Positions 54,860 to 63,039 of a DNA stretch of 64,000 nucleotides are shown here, piece by piece. Position numbers and translations under genes: made by a program. Each line of letters opens with the position of its first letter. Positions within the stretch are counted from its first letter, which is position 1. The notes under the pieces are model-generated. The model saw nothing but the letters and a program-made list of their open reading frames with translations. It was not told where the DNA came from and searched no databases. The stretch comes from Hufsiella arboris (GTDB lineage: Bacteria; Bacteroidota; Bacteroidia; Sphingobacteriales; Sphingobacteriaceae), in contig NZ_WVHT01000002.1 of the NCBI RefSeq assembly GCF_009834875.1, positions 620,001 to 684,000 on the forward strand. The letters run 5' to 3'.

Positions 54860-55747
54860 ATGTTTTTAAGTGATCATTTAGCGTTGTACCTAAAGCAGAT
54901 CTTCCGTCAAAAGGGAGTAAGAAACGGTGATTTTGAAGTATTAAGCATTGTTTCGGGCGGTGATATAAACTTTTGTTGTAAACTGAAAGCGGGCGCCGGG
55001 TTTTATTTTCTCAAATTCAACTATCTTAAGAAGTATCCTGATATGCTCTTTAAAGAAGGGCAGGGGTTAAAACTTATAGCCAATTCCGGCAGTATCAATA
55101 CGCCTGACGTTGTTGCAACAGGAGCTGTCGTCGACGAACAGTTCTTATTACTTGAGTGGATTACATCTGGAGATAAGACAGCGAAAAAATCGCAGCGATT
55201 GCTAGGAGAGAGGCTCGCCGAAATGCATAAAAACACACATGAATCATTCGGGCTCGAGTTCGACAATTACATGGGTTCGCTGAAGCAAACAAATACGTTT
55301 TGCAATAATTTTACGGAGTTTTTTATTATGAACAGACTTGAGATCCAACTCAAAATAGCATTCGATAATAAGTTGGTAAACAGTGATTTATATTTAAAAT
55401 TCAAACAAATATTCACGAAATTTGATGAATTGTATCCGACAGAAGATCCGGCTTTGGTTCACGGTGATTTATGGTCGGGAAATTATTTGGCAGGCTTAAA
55501 TCAGCAACCGGTTTTAATTGATCCTGCCGTAAGTTATAGCCACCGGGAAATTGATATAGCGATGACGACACTTTTCGGAGGCTTTTCGAGCGAATTTTAC
55601 CAGGCTTATACCGACGTTTTTCCTTTAGCCCCAGAATGGCAGGAGCGTTGTTTTTTGTGGAATCTTTATCCCTTGCTAATTCATCTGAATTTATTCGGGC
55701 AATCGTATATTCCGCAATTGAAAGCAAATTTGCAAAAATTTATCTGA
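54860..55747 (+). CDS. Fructosamine kinase family protein
   Basis: 295 residues. Kinase motif VHGDLWSGNY and DPAVSYSHREIDIAM identify the fructosamine-3-kinase/ketosamine kinase family, which phosphorylates glycated amines for deglycation. Divergent from lepA. Its TGA overlaps the ATG of the next gene. Confidence 0.9.
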   Translation: MFLSDHLALYLKQIFRQKGVRNGDFEVLSIVSGGDINFCCKLKAGAGFYFLKFNYLKKYPDMLFKEGQGLKLIANSGSINTPDVVATGAVVDEQFLLLEWITSGDKTAKKSQRLLGERLAEMHKNTHESFGLEFDNYMGSLKQTNTFCNNFTEFFIMNRLEIQLKIAFDNKLVNSDLYLKFKQIFTKFDELYPTEDPALVHGDLWSGNYLAGLNQQPVLIDPAVSYSHREIDIAMTTLFGGFSSEFYQAYTDVFPLAPEWQERCFLWNLYPLLIHLNLFGQSYIPQLKANLQKFI

Positions 55748-56094
55748 TGAATATCGAAGAACTCAGAGAGTATTGTATCTCAAAAAAAGAAGTGGAAGAA
55801 ACTTTTCCTTTTGGACCGGATCATATCGTTTTTAAGGTAGCCGGAAAGATGTTTTTATTGGCACCGTTAGACACGCCTTTAACAATGAACGTAAAATGCG
55901 ATCCAGAGCTTGCGCAGGAATTACGGGATCAATATGGGGAGGTTAAGCCGGGATATCATATGAATAAAAAGCTTTGGAATACTGTTGATCTTAACGGTTC
56001 GCTGCCTGCTAGCAAAATCATCGAATTTATCGATCATTCGTATGACCAGGTTGTAGCAGGTTTGCCGAAAGCGGTTAAAAGCAGGCTAATTTAA
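55747..56094 (+). CDS. MmcQ/YjbR family protein
   Basis: 115 residues from ATG 55747, which overlaps the preceding stop (TGATG). The motifs ELREYCISKKEVEETFPFG and VKPGYHMNKKLWNTV are typical of MmcQ/YjbR DNA-binding-like proteins. Function unknown. Coupled translation with the kinase gene. Confidence 0.85.
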   Translation: MNIEELREYCISKKEVEETFPFGPDHIVFKVAGKMFLLAPLDTPLTMNVKCDPELAQELRDQYGEVKPGYHMNKKLWNTVDLNGSLPASKIIEFIDHSYDQVVAGLPKAVKSRLI

Positions 56095-56102
56095 CCTGTA
56101 AA

Positions 56103-56146
56103 ACGGCAAATTGATCTTGTCATAATTTACATAGCAAATTTGCCGT
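56103..56146. repeat. 10-bp inverted repeat behind the MmcQ gene
   Basis: ACGGCAAATT (56103-56112) and AATTTGCCGT (56137-56146) are perfect inverted copies, 24 bp apart, just after the MmcQ stop at 56094 in a gap of about 250 bp. No long U-tract follows, so a terminator is not clear. Could be a regulator site or a weak hairpin. Confidence 0.4.
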
Positions 56147-56342
56147 GGCTGTAATCTTTTAGGCAGTGTTTTTAAATAGTGCGGATAAATTTTCAGAATT
56201 AATAATGCCTGTATCGTAATTAACAATATAAATAAGATTATCAATAACAACAGCAGCAGTATTATTTCCATCACAAGCAGCTTGAACTGACATACTTACG
56301 ATAGTCGCAATCGACTGGATTTTCATTGCAAGAACAATTTTA

Positions 56343-58595
56343 TTATTGGACTATCAATTTCGCTGTTGAAGATGTAGTTGCTGTTGAGGCTCTTATTAAA
56401 TATATTCCGGTTATCAGCTTGCTGCTTTTCTGAAATGTTAATTCAGCGACACCATTATTATCGGTACTTACTTCATGAGTTTCCGAAATATTGCCGTTCA
56501 TAGTCAAAATACTCACCTGCACAGCAGCTTCGGGAGGAAAGTTATCTATCCTCACGGAAACGTTACTTCCAGCCACGGGGTTTGGATAAACGGTGATCTT
56601 GTTTCGCTGAACATTTTCAGCGATCATGGAATCCGCCTTTTTATAGTTAACTGCTTGTTCTGCATTATCCAGGTGTGCGAGCGGTATAACAGTCTGGCCA
56701 ATTATTATCGAATCTGCTATTTGGGCAGTAGCCATCAGTGCACTGGCGTTTAGCGTTGAACTTGCCAGTTTAATATTTTCAACATAATAGATATTGTCCT
56801 GATAATCATAATTGGTATATGGGGTTCCCAGGTAATCATTTCCGAGGATGTAAGTATTAGCAACGATATTTCCGTTATAATCTTTGACTTGCCAAACACG
56901 AATACCAATTTTTCCGCTGACATTTTTTGTCCTGTCACTACTTGCGCTGCCTACTTTAAAGCCAAAATTACCTGTCGGATCGAAGGACGCTTTTGCCGGA
57001 ATAGTCGATGAAGCCGACTTTCTTGGTAACAACGACTGGCCATCCAGCGCTATATGGGTGAATATTTTTGTAGTCGCGGACGAGCCCTTGTCAAACCAAT
57101 AGATCGTTTCAGTGGTTGCACAACATCCATGATAGGCCGCAAGCTGTGTAACTGTAACCGGTTTGGTTGAAGTGGCTTTTACAAAATATGAGGCCGCTAC
57201 TTCGTCAGAATTTGCTATAACGGCGGACCCGTCAATTGAACCATCATCATGATTATATCCCGTTTTTGTAGTAAATCCAAACACCTTTAATATTTCCTGC
57301 GTATAGGGCTCTCGGGTACTTTCGCCTTCCTTTTGCCACAATCCGCTTAGTTTAACAGCCTTTGTTGGCGAACTAGTATCATTTGACGTAATTGTTAACT
57401 GATCTAAAAGTAAAGCCACTCTTGATCCGGCGTCCTGCGCCTTAAATTCAATGGTTACATCGATCGTTTTACCGCTTGTTAATTGAAAAGGAAGCGAGCC
57501 CGAGTAAGAAAGGTTCCACCGGCTGGTATTTGATAATGTAAGTTTGCTAACCGATAAGGTACCGGTTCCATTATTTTTTATGCGGAGCTTTACCTTATTG
57601 TGGTTTGCGTTGTAAGGCGTGTGAGTGCCATCATCGTTCGTACGCCTCCAGGGTACCTGTATTAGGGAAAAAACCAGCCGGCCGTCCGATGGAAAATAAT
57701 CAAGATTTTGGAGCGCTATTGTTGGCTTGCTCGCGATTGCCTCTACCACAGAAAAATTATCGAAAGTATAAGTTACCGGTGTAGAACCATTTCTATAAGT
57801 TGCATAAATACCGGCATAGGCCGTATTGTTGGTTAATCCCATTCCAGCGATACTTAGCGTTTTAGTGGCGTAAGATGCCCCGACATTCAGAAAGTTTATC
57901 CCATCGGTTGAATAAAATGCTTCAGCAGTTTGCGAGACAGGATTGATAATCAAACGGAGTCTTAAAGTGTCTTTATCCAGGTTGCTGATCGTAGAGGTAA
58001 CACGTTGATCATTAACATTCTGCGCGGATACATCATTGATCTCACGCATAAACTCAATTTTGTTGCCGACTGCAACCAGTTTTAAAAAAGTTTTGTCGTT
58101 TAAACCGAACCAAAGGCCGCCTTGCTGAAAAGAAGTTCCGTTGTATGGGAAAATGATCTTAGTATCGATTTGAAGTTTAATGGTTGAATTAACCCGCACA
58201 CCAAGCGAATTTAACTGGTTGTTTGAAGTAGTTGACGCTATACCTTTATTAGTCAGTATTTTAAGAGTACTATTGCTTACCGTTAACTTTGACGGTTCGT
58301 AGCCAGGAACGCTGCTGTTACTTGGCGAGCCATCACCGGATGCGCGAGATGCGGATATAGATCGCACCATAGTGAAGCCTGTACCGTTACCGTTTTTATC
58401 AACGATAGTATTGGCGACATAACTATTGAAATTAAGCGTATAAGGCAAGCTAACATCTAGGTTAGCACAAGGCAAGGTGCTTATTGGTGTGCATCCATCG
58501 GCGAAGACAAACCTGTTTTTAATTAGCGGATGTTTATCAACACCATAGGCCTTAACGGCGCTAATTAAAATTACTGCCATTAAAATGTTTTTCAA
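56343..58595 (-). CDS. T9SS cargo protein with C-terminal sorting domain
   Basis: 750 residues. Signal peptide (1-19 region), two concanavalin-like beta-rich parts, and a C-terminal type A sorting domain starting KITVYPNPVAGSNVSV near residue 668 and ending KLIVQ. The sorting domain directs export through the type IX system and surface attachment. The middle has Ser/Thr-rich and Asn-rich stretches; no enzyme domain recognised, perhaps a carbohydrate-binding or adhesion protein. About 250 bp after it (56095-56342) I see only the inverted repeat above; the 284 bp before its start to 58880 show no gene. Confidence 0.9.
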   Translation of the reverse strand: MKNILMAVILISAVKAYGVDKHPLIKNRFVFADGCTPISTLPCANLDVSLPYTLNFNSYVANTIVDKNGNGTGFTMVRSISASRASGDGSPSNSSVPGYEPSKLTVSNSTLKILTNKGIASTTSNNQLNSLGVRVNSTIKLQIDTKIIFPYNGTSFQQGGLWFGLNDKTFLKLVAVGNKIEFMREINDVSAQNVNDQRVTSTISNLDKDTLRLRLIINPVSQTAEAFYSTDGINFLNVGASYATKTLSIAGMGLTNNTAYAGIYATYRNGSTPVTYTFDNFSVVEAIASKPTIALQNLDYFPSDGRLVFSLIQVPWRRTNDDGTHTPYNANHNKVKLRIKNNGTGTLSVSKLTLSNTSRWNLSYSGSLPFQLTSGKTIDVTIEFKAQDAGSRVALLLDQLTITSNDTSSPTKAVKLSGLWQKEGESTREPYTQEILKVFGFTTKTGYNHDDGSIDGSAVIANSDEVAASYFVKATSTKPVTVTQLAAYHGCCATTETIYWFDKGSSATTKIFTHIALDGQSLLPRKSASSTIPAKASFDPTGNFGFKVGSASSDRTKNVSGKIGIRVWQVKDYNGNIVANTYILGNDYLGTPYTNYDYQDNIYYVENIKLASSTLNASALMATAQIADSIIIGQTVIPLAHLDNAEQAVNYKKADSMIAENVQRNKITVYPNPVAGSNVSVRIDNFPPEAAVQVSILTMNGNISETHEVSTDNNGVAELTFQKSSKLITGIYLIRASTATTSSTAKLIVQ

Positions 58596-58879
58596 CTTGG
58601 TAGAGTTTAGATAGAGTTAAATAAAGTTTGTTGACTTTAAATTACCCTAAAAAAAGCAGTTTTGGAATTTCGGTCGATTATCTAATCGTATTTGTGAAGT
58701 AAATTGGTTATGATATGAGGTAAATTTCCCAGCCACTATTAAAATCGGATAACTTAATTTGTCTTATAATTTATATTATGTTAAATAAAAAATTGAAGTA
58801 ACCCCCGCTCCATCCAAACCGGTTGTTTTCAATAAACCATTTGTTTGATAAAGCGTTAGCATAATTACACCGATATGCT

Positions 58880-59335
58880 ATGGAACATTATATCAAACAG
58901 CTACAACATTTATACTCGATCGCTGAAGATGGAAAACAAGGATATTTAAGAGCAGCCGAAAAAACAGAATCCAATGAGCTGAAAGAACTTTTCAAACAAT
59001 TTTCGAACGAGCGTGAAGCTATTGCTAATGATATTGCAGTTAAAATATCCAGATATGGTGGTTCCGTTCAATCCGATGAAAATGGCGGACCTCTCGGAAT
59101 AATTCACAGAAACTGGCTTAATATCAAGACGGCATTTACTTCCAACAATGACCAGGTTATTTTAGAAACTTGCAAAAACGGCGACCTCGCGGCACTAGAT
59201 GCATATGACGACGCGTTGCAGGGAGACTTATTATATACATCCTTGAAGAAATTCCTAACTGAACACAGGCTTATTATCCGTGAGGCCTTCGATAAAATTG
59301 ATCAACTCTATTTCAAAACATTTAAAGAGACGTAA
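58880..59335 (+). CDS. DUF2383 (PA2169-like) four-helix protein
   Basis: 151 residues, all-helical, with the ferritin-like DUF2383 pattern (HLYSIAEDGKQGYLRAAE and KELFKQFSNEREA). Family members are small stress-linked proteins of unknown activity. Its stop is 10 bp before ku. Confidence 0.85.
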   Translation: MEHYIKQLQHLYSIAEDGKQGYLRAAEKTESNELKELFKQFSNEREAIANDIAVKISRYGGSVQSDENGGPLGIIHRNWLNIKTAFTSNNDQVILETCKNGDLAALDAYDDALQGDLLYTSLKKFLTEHRLIIREAFDKIDQLYFKTFKET

Positions 59336-59345
59336 AACATTAAAA

Positions 59346-60113
59346 ATGAGATCGATATGGAAAGGCTCAATTGGATTTGGCCTCGTTAATATTCCCGTAA
59401 AATTATACTCTGCGGTCCAGGAAAGTTCCTTATCGTTAGATATGCTTGATAGTCGCGATCATGAACGCATCCGCTACCAGCGTATTAATGAAAAAACACG
59501 CAAGGAAGTTCCGTTCGATAAGATTGTAAAAGGCTATGAGATTAAAGACAATTATGTAATTCTCGAAACTAAGGATTTTGAAGATGCCAGTCCCGAGAAA
59601 ACTAAAATGATTGAACTGGAGAATTTTGTAAATATCGATGATATAAATCCGATGTATTATGAAACTTCGTATTACGCTGAGCCGGAAACACAAGGCCGGA
59701 AAGCCTATGCCCTCCTTATGGAAGCGTTAAAAAAATCAAAAAAAGCTGGAGTTGCGCGCTTTGTGCTTCGTACATCGGAAAACTTATGTGTAATTCATCC
59801 GGTAGAAAATGTGCTTGTGATTACAAAAATTCGGTTTTCGCAGGAGATCCGTTCTTCGGAGGAAATTTTTAGTCCTAATGAAGTTAAAGTAACTAAAAAG
59901 GAGCTTGATGTCGGTTTAGCACTGATTGATCAGTACACCAGCAAGTTTGACATTACCAAGTTTAAGGACGAATATCACACGGAATTGCTGAAAATTATTG
60001 AAGCCAAGGCCAAAGGAAAACGGCCGACAATCAAAAAACTTAAACCAGCAAAAACGACCGGCGACGACCTGTACGAACAGCTTATGCAGAGTTTAAACCG
60101 TAAAGGTGCATAA
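59346..60113 (+). CDS. ku: Ku protein (bacterial NHEJ end-binding)
   Basis: 255 residues from ATG 59346; a longer frame from 59280 would overlap the DUF2383 gene and lacks the conserved start. MRSIWKGSIGFGLVNIPVKL at the N-terminus is diagnostic for bacterial Ku. It binds double-strand ends and recruits LigD. The next gene, 11 bp later, is a LigD-type phosphoesterase. Confidence 0.95.
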   Translation: MRSIWKGSIGFGLVNIPVKLYSAVQESSLSLDMLDSRDHERIRYQRINEKTRKEVPFDKIVKGYEIKDNYVILETKDFEDASPEKTKMIELENFVNIDDINPMYYETSYYAEPETQGRKAYALLMEALKKSKKAGVARFVLRTSENLCVIHPVENVLVITKIRFSQEIRSSEEIFSPNEVKVTKKELDVGLALIDQYTSKFDITKFKDEYHTELLKIIEAKAKGKRPTIKKLKPAKTTGDDLYEQLMQSLNRKGA

Positions 60114-60124
60114 TCATTTGATTT

Positions 60125-60700
60125 ATGAGCTTAAAAAAATATAGTGAAAAACGGAATTTTGAAGAAACATCCGAGCCGAAAGCAGAAATCAAAAAAAGCA
60201 CGAAGAAGCTCAGGTTTGTTGTTCAACGACACCACGCCTCGCGTTTGCATTACGATTTCAGGCTTGAGATGGACGGTGTTTTGAAAAGCTGGGCTATTCC
60301 GAAAGGACCGTCACTCAACCCTTCGGATAAGCGTCTTGCCATGATGGTTGAAGATCACCCCTATGATTACCGGACATTTGAAGGAACTATTCCTGAAGGA
60401 AACTATGGCGCGGGAACAGTTTCTGTTTTTGATGAAGGGACCTATGAACCTCTACGGGAAAACGTGGATGAGAAAGGATTGCTAAAAGAGTTGAAACAAG
60501 GCGATTTAAAATTTATTCTTCATGGCAACATATTAAAGGGCGAATTTGCTCTCGTTCGGTTTAAAAATGCTGAAGATAATTCATGGCTGTTGATTAAGCA
60601 TAAAGACGATCATGCAGTAACACAGAAATTCGATAGTGAAAATCTCGTTCCGGAAGCTATTAAGAAAAAAGGCATTGAATGGAAAAAAGCTCACCAATAA
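60125..60700 (+). CDS. Stand-alone LigD-type 3'-phosphoesterase
   Basis: 191 residues. The residues known to be needed in LigD PE domains are kept: His36, His42, Asp44 and Arg46 (HHASRLHYDFR), His78 and Tyr82 (EDHPYDY). The polymerase and ligase domains of full LigD are absent and the stop is followed by a terminator, so it is a stand-alone end-cleaning enzyme. Together with Ku it suggests end joining that would need ligase from elsewhere. Confidence 0.9.
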   Translation: MSLKKYSEKRNFEETSEPKAEIKKSTKKLRFVVQRHHASRLHYDFRLEMDGVLKSWAIPKGPSLNPSDKRLAMMVEDHPYDYRTFEGTIPEGNYGAGTVSVFDEGTYEPLRENVDEKGLLKELKQGDLKFILHGNILKGEFALVRFKNAEDNSWLLIKHKDDHAVTQKFDSENLVPEAIKKKGIEWKKAHQ

Positions 60701-60733
60701 AAAAAGCGACGAATAACATCATCGCTTTTTTTA
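60701..60733. terminator. Terminator between phosphoesterase and TPR gene
   Basis: AAAAAGCGA (60701-60709) and TCGCTTTTT (60722-60730) form an A-rich/U-rich stem-loop with U-tracts on both strands. It can end both convergent genes. Confidence 0.8.
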
Positions 60734-60749
60734 TTTGGTTATGTCGCTC

Positions 60750-61919
60750 TTATAATGCGTCGATCTTTTTCTGCATTTCATCAGCTTTTGCTGAATTCTT
60801 TTTAACAAGGTAATAAGTTTTCAGATTCGAAAGCGCTAGTTTGCTTTTCGGATCCAATTCGGCTGCTTTTTGCAAGTACGGTAAAGCCGTGTCAAAATTC
60901 GACATTGCTTGTTTCATCATAGCATCGTACTCCTTTTGCTTGGTCGCCGGCAGTTTATTTGCTTTATTATAAGTGTCAATGCCATTGTTCATAATCAAGC
61001 CACCCAGGTTTATGTAAGCATCTGTATAAGAAGGGTCAACAGCGATAGCTTTTTTATAAGCTTCTTCTGCTTTTGGATAATCCTTAATCGAGCTGTAAGC
61101 TATTCCAAGGTAATAAGGATAAATTTTATTGTTGGGTTCCTTAGCTGCTTGGGCTGATATCTTGCTGATAACTTCGCTCTGCTTGCCTGACATCAAGCTG
61201 TATTCGATTTCGCGTTGCGCAAGATTTTTATTTTGCGGGAATTTTTTAGCACCCTCGCCTGCTGTTGCAATTGCAGCCGCTGTATCTTTTTGATCCATAT
61301 AAAGCAACGCAAGGTTTTCGTAAACTTCTTCAAGTCCCTTGAAATTTGTACTCGTTAATTGCTTGTACTTCGTGATAGCATTTGGATAATTTTTAGCCGA
61401 AACCGCTGACAATGCCGCGTAGTAAGTGAAAGTAGTGTCGTTAGGCATGTATTTCAAACCACTATCGAAAGCACTGTAAGCCTCTGTGTAGTTCTGTGCT
61501 TTAAACGCACGTACGCCTTTGTTCAAAACCACCTGAGCCAATAAACGGTTAGCTTTTTCGATATTTGCTTTTTGTTCGCCTTTGGTGTCCAGTTGCTGAG
61601 TTTTGCTGATCGATTTAACAGCTTCATCAACATAAGGAGCTACTTTCGCATCAACGCTGTCGCTAGTTGCCAGATCGGCATAAATCAATGAACGAATAGC
61701 CCATGTTTCAGGTAGATTAGCAGTTTTTTCATTAGCCGATGCCTTGTCGATGGATGTTTTAGCTTCTTCCAGACTTGGCATCGCAAGTTTTGCTCCCATG
61801 CTTCTCATGCCATCGTATTTTTCATAGCTGGCTTTAGCAGTACTCAATTCACCTTTTTGTGCAAATGCAGCTGTTGCTGATAAAAGCGCAATGGATAAAA
61901 TGAATGATTTAATTTTCAT
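60750..61919 (-). CDS. Exported TPR protein (copy A)
   Basis: 389 residues with a signal peptide (ends near AFAQK). Several TPR helices follow (e.g. AEEAYKKAIAVDPSYTDAYINLG). Role unknown, probably periplasmic scaffold or assembly factor. A related TPR protein lies 7 bp upstream on the same strand; both may be in the gyrA transcript. Confidence 0.85.
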   Translation of the reverse strand: MKIKSFILSIALLSATAAFAQKGELSTAKASYEKYDGMRSMGAKLAMPSLEEAKTSIDKASANEKTANLPETWAIRSLIYADLATSDSVDAKVAPYVDEAVKSISKTQQLDTKGEQKANIEKANRLLAQVVLNKGVRAFKAQNYTEAYSAFDSGLKYMPNDTTFTYYAALSAVSAKNYPNAITKYKQLTSTNFKGLEEVYENLALLYMDQKDTAAAIATAGEGAKKFPQNKNLAQREIEYSLMSGKQSEVISKISAQAAKEPNNKIYPYYLGIAYSSIKDYPKAEEAYKKAIAVDPSYTDAYINLGGLIMNNGIDTYNKANKLPATKQKEYDAMMKQAMSNFDTALPYLQKAAELDPKSKLALSNLKTYYLVKKNSAKADEMQKKIDAL

Positions 61920-61926
61920 AATTTAT

Positions 61927-63039
61927 TTAATTTAAGATAATCTGGTTTAATTTCGTATTAATCTCCTCCAATTGAACTTTGTCGCCGGTTAGGTTATAAT
62001 ACATCGCAAGTGATTTCAATGTATCAGAAGAATTAGGATTAATATCGCTAGCTTTTTTAAGATAGTTTCCTGCGTCAGTTAACGTTTCCGGGCGGTTATT
62101 GTTTTTCAAATATTGTTCAAGGTAAAGCAATCCTAACGCATAATTTGCAGCATAATTGTTTTCGTCCATACTTAAAATCTTTTTATAGTATGTTTCGGCT
62201 ACATTTTTATCTCCGATTGAATCAAAAGCAAAGCCAGCCAGGTAATAAAGCTGCAGATTATCAGGCTCCAAATTTATGGCATCGTCGATCAACGTTGTAA
62301 TTGGCGTAAAATCGCGATTATTGTTATAAATATTGATTTCCTTAAACAGTATATCCTTGTTTTTCGGGAATGTGGTGTGGCCTTTATCCAATATTTTTAA
62401 GGCTTCCATTTCATTGTTTTCGGCAATCAGAATATCTGCAAGACTGATATAATATTCGGGTAACGCCCGTTTCTTATCTTTTATTAATTGCTGATAATAA
62501 AATGCCGCACGATCATAATATTGAAGTTTTTCACTTAAAACGGCAAGATTATGTGTTACCTTTTTATCGCCGGAACTCAGTGAGTCCACCCACAAATAAT
62601 CATCTAAAGCAGCAGAATATTCGCCGTTAGCGAGCCGCCTGTTGGCTCGGCCCAAATAGGCATTTGACAACTGCTTGTTTACATAATTCAGCTCAGAAGT
62701 GTGCTGATCATTAAGCTTTGTGCTGGTAAGTTTTGACAGGGAATAACTCGTCTCTTCTATCGGATCCTTTGAATAAGTGTTTTTCCGCAACGAGTCCTGA
62801 TTCGCCAGGGTTGAATAAACCATGCTTCTAAGCAGATTATTACGATACTGAAAGCTATCTTTCCTGGTCGCATACGCTGCATCCATTGTTTTTTTCGCCT
62901 TCGAGAGATCGTCGGAATTTTTGCTTTTTGTATAAGCTGCAAATGCATTTTCAGCTTCCTTTATCGGCGATTGTGCCGAAGCGCCTGTTGCATAGAGCAA
63001 CAGGCAGGCAACTGTAAATACTTTGACGGTTTTATTCAT
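61927..63039 (-). CDS. Exported TPR protein (copy B)
   Basis: 370 residues from ATG 63039; an upstream frame to 63156 lacks a signal peptide and overlaps gyrA. Signal peptide (ends near ASAQS), then TPR repeats. Its ATG overlaps the gyrA stop (8 bp), so it is translated right after gyrA. It resembles copy A in layout but differs in sequence. Confidence 0.82.
   Translation of the reverse strand: MNKTVKVFTVACLLLYATGASAQSPIKEAENAFAAYTKSKNSDDLSKAKKTMDAAYATRKDSFQYRNNLLRSMVYSTLANQDSLRKNTYSKDPIEETSYSLSKLTSTKLNDQHTSELNYVNKQLSNAYLGRANRRLANGEYSAALDDYLWVDSLSSGDKKVTHNLAVLSEKLQYYDRAAFYYQQLIKDKKRALPEYYISLADILIAENNEMEALKILDKGHTTFPKNKDILFKEINIYNNNRDFTPITTLIDDAINLEPDNLQLYYLAGFAFDSIGDKNVAETYYKKILSMDENNYAANYALGLLYLEQYLKNNNRPETLTDAGNYLKKASDINPNSSDTLKSLAMYYNLTGDKVQLEEINTKLNQIILN

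Noticed and set aside
56086-56274. 62-codon minus-strand frame starting with a Leu/Ile-rich run
   Set aside because: The hydrophobic run is compatible with a membrane peptide but arises in AT-rich DNA; no homology recognised and it overlaps the MmcQ end. Left out as unsupported.
59280-59345. Longer N-terminus for Ku
   Set aside because: Would overlap the DUF2383 gene and the conserved Ku start (MRSIWKG) is at 59346.
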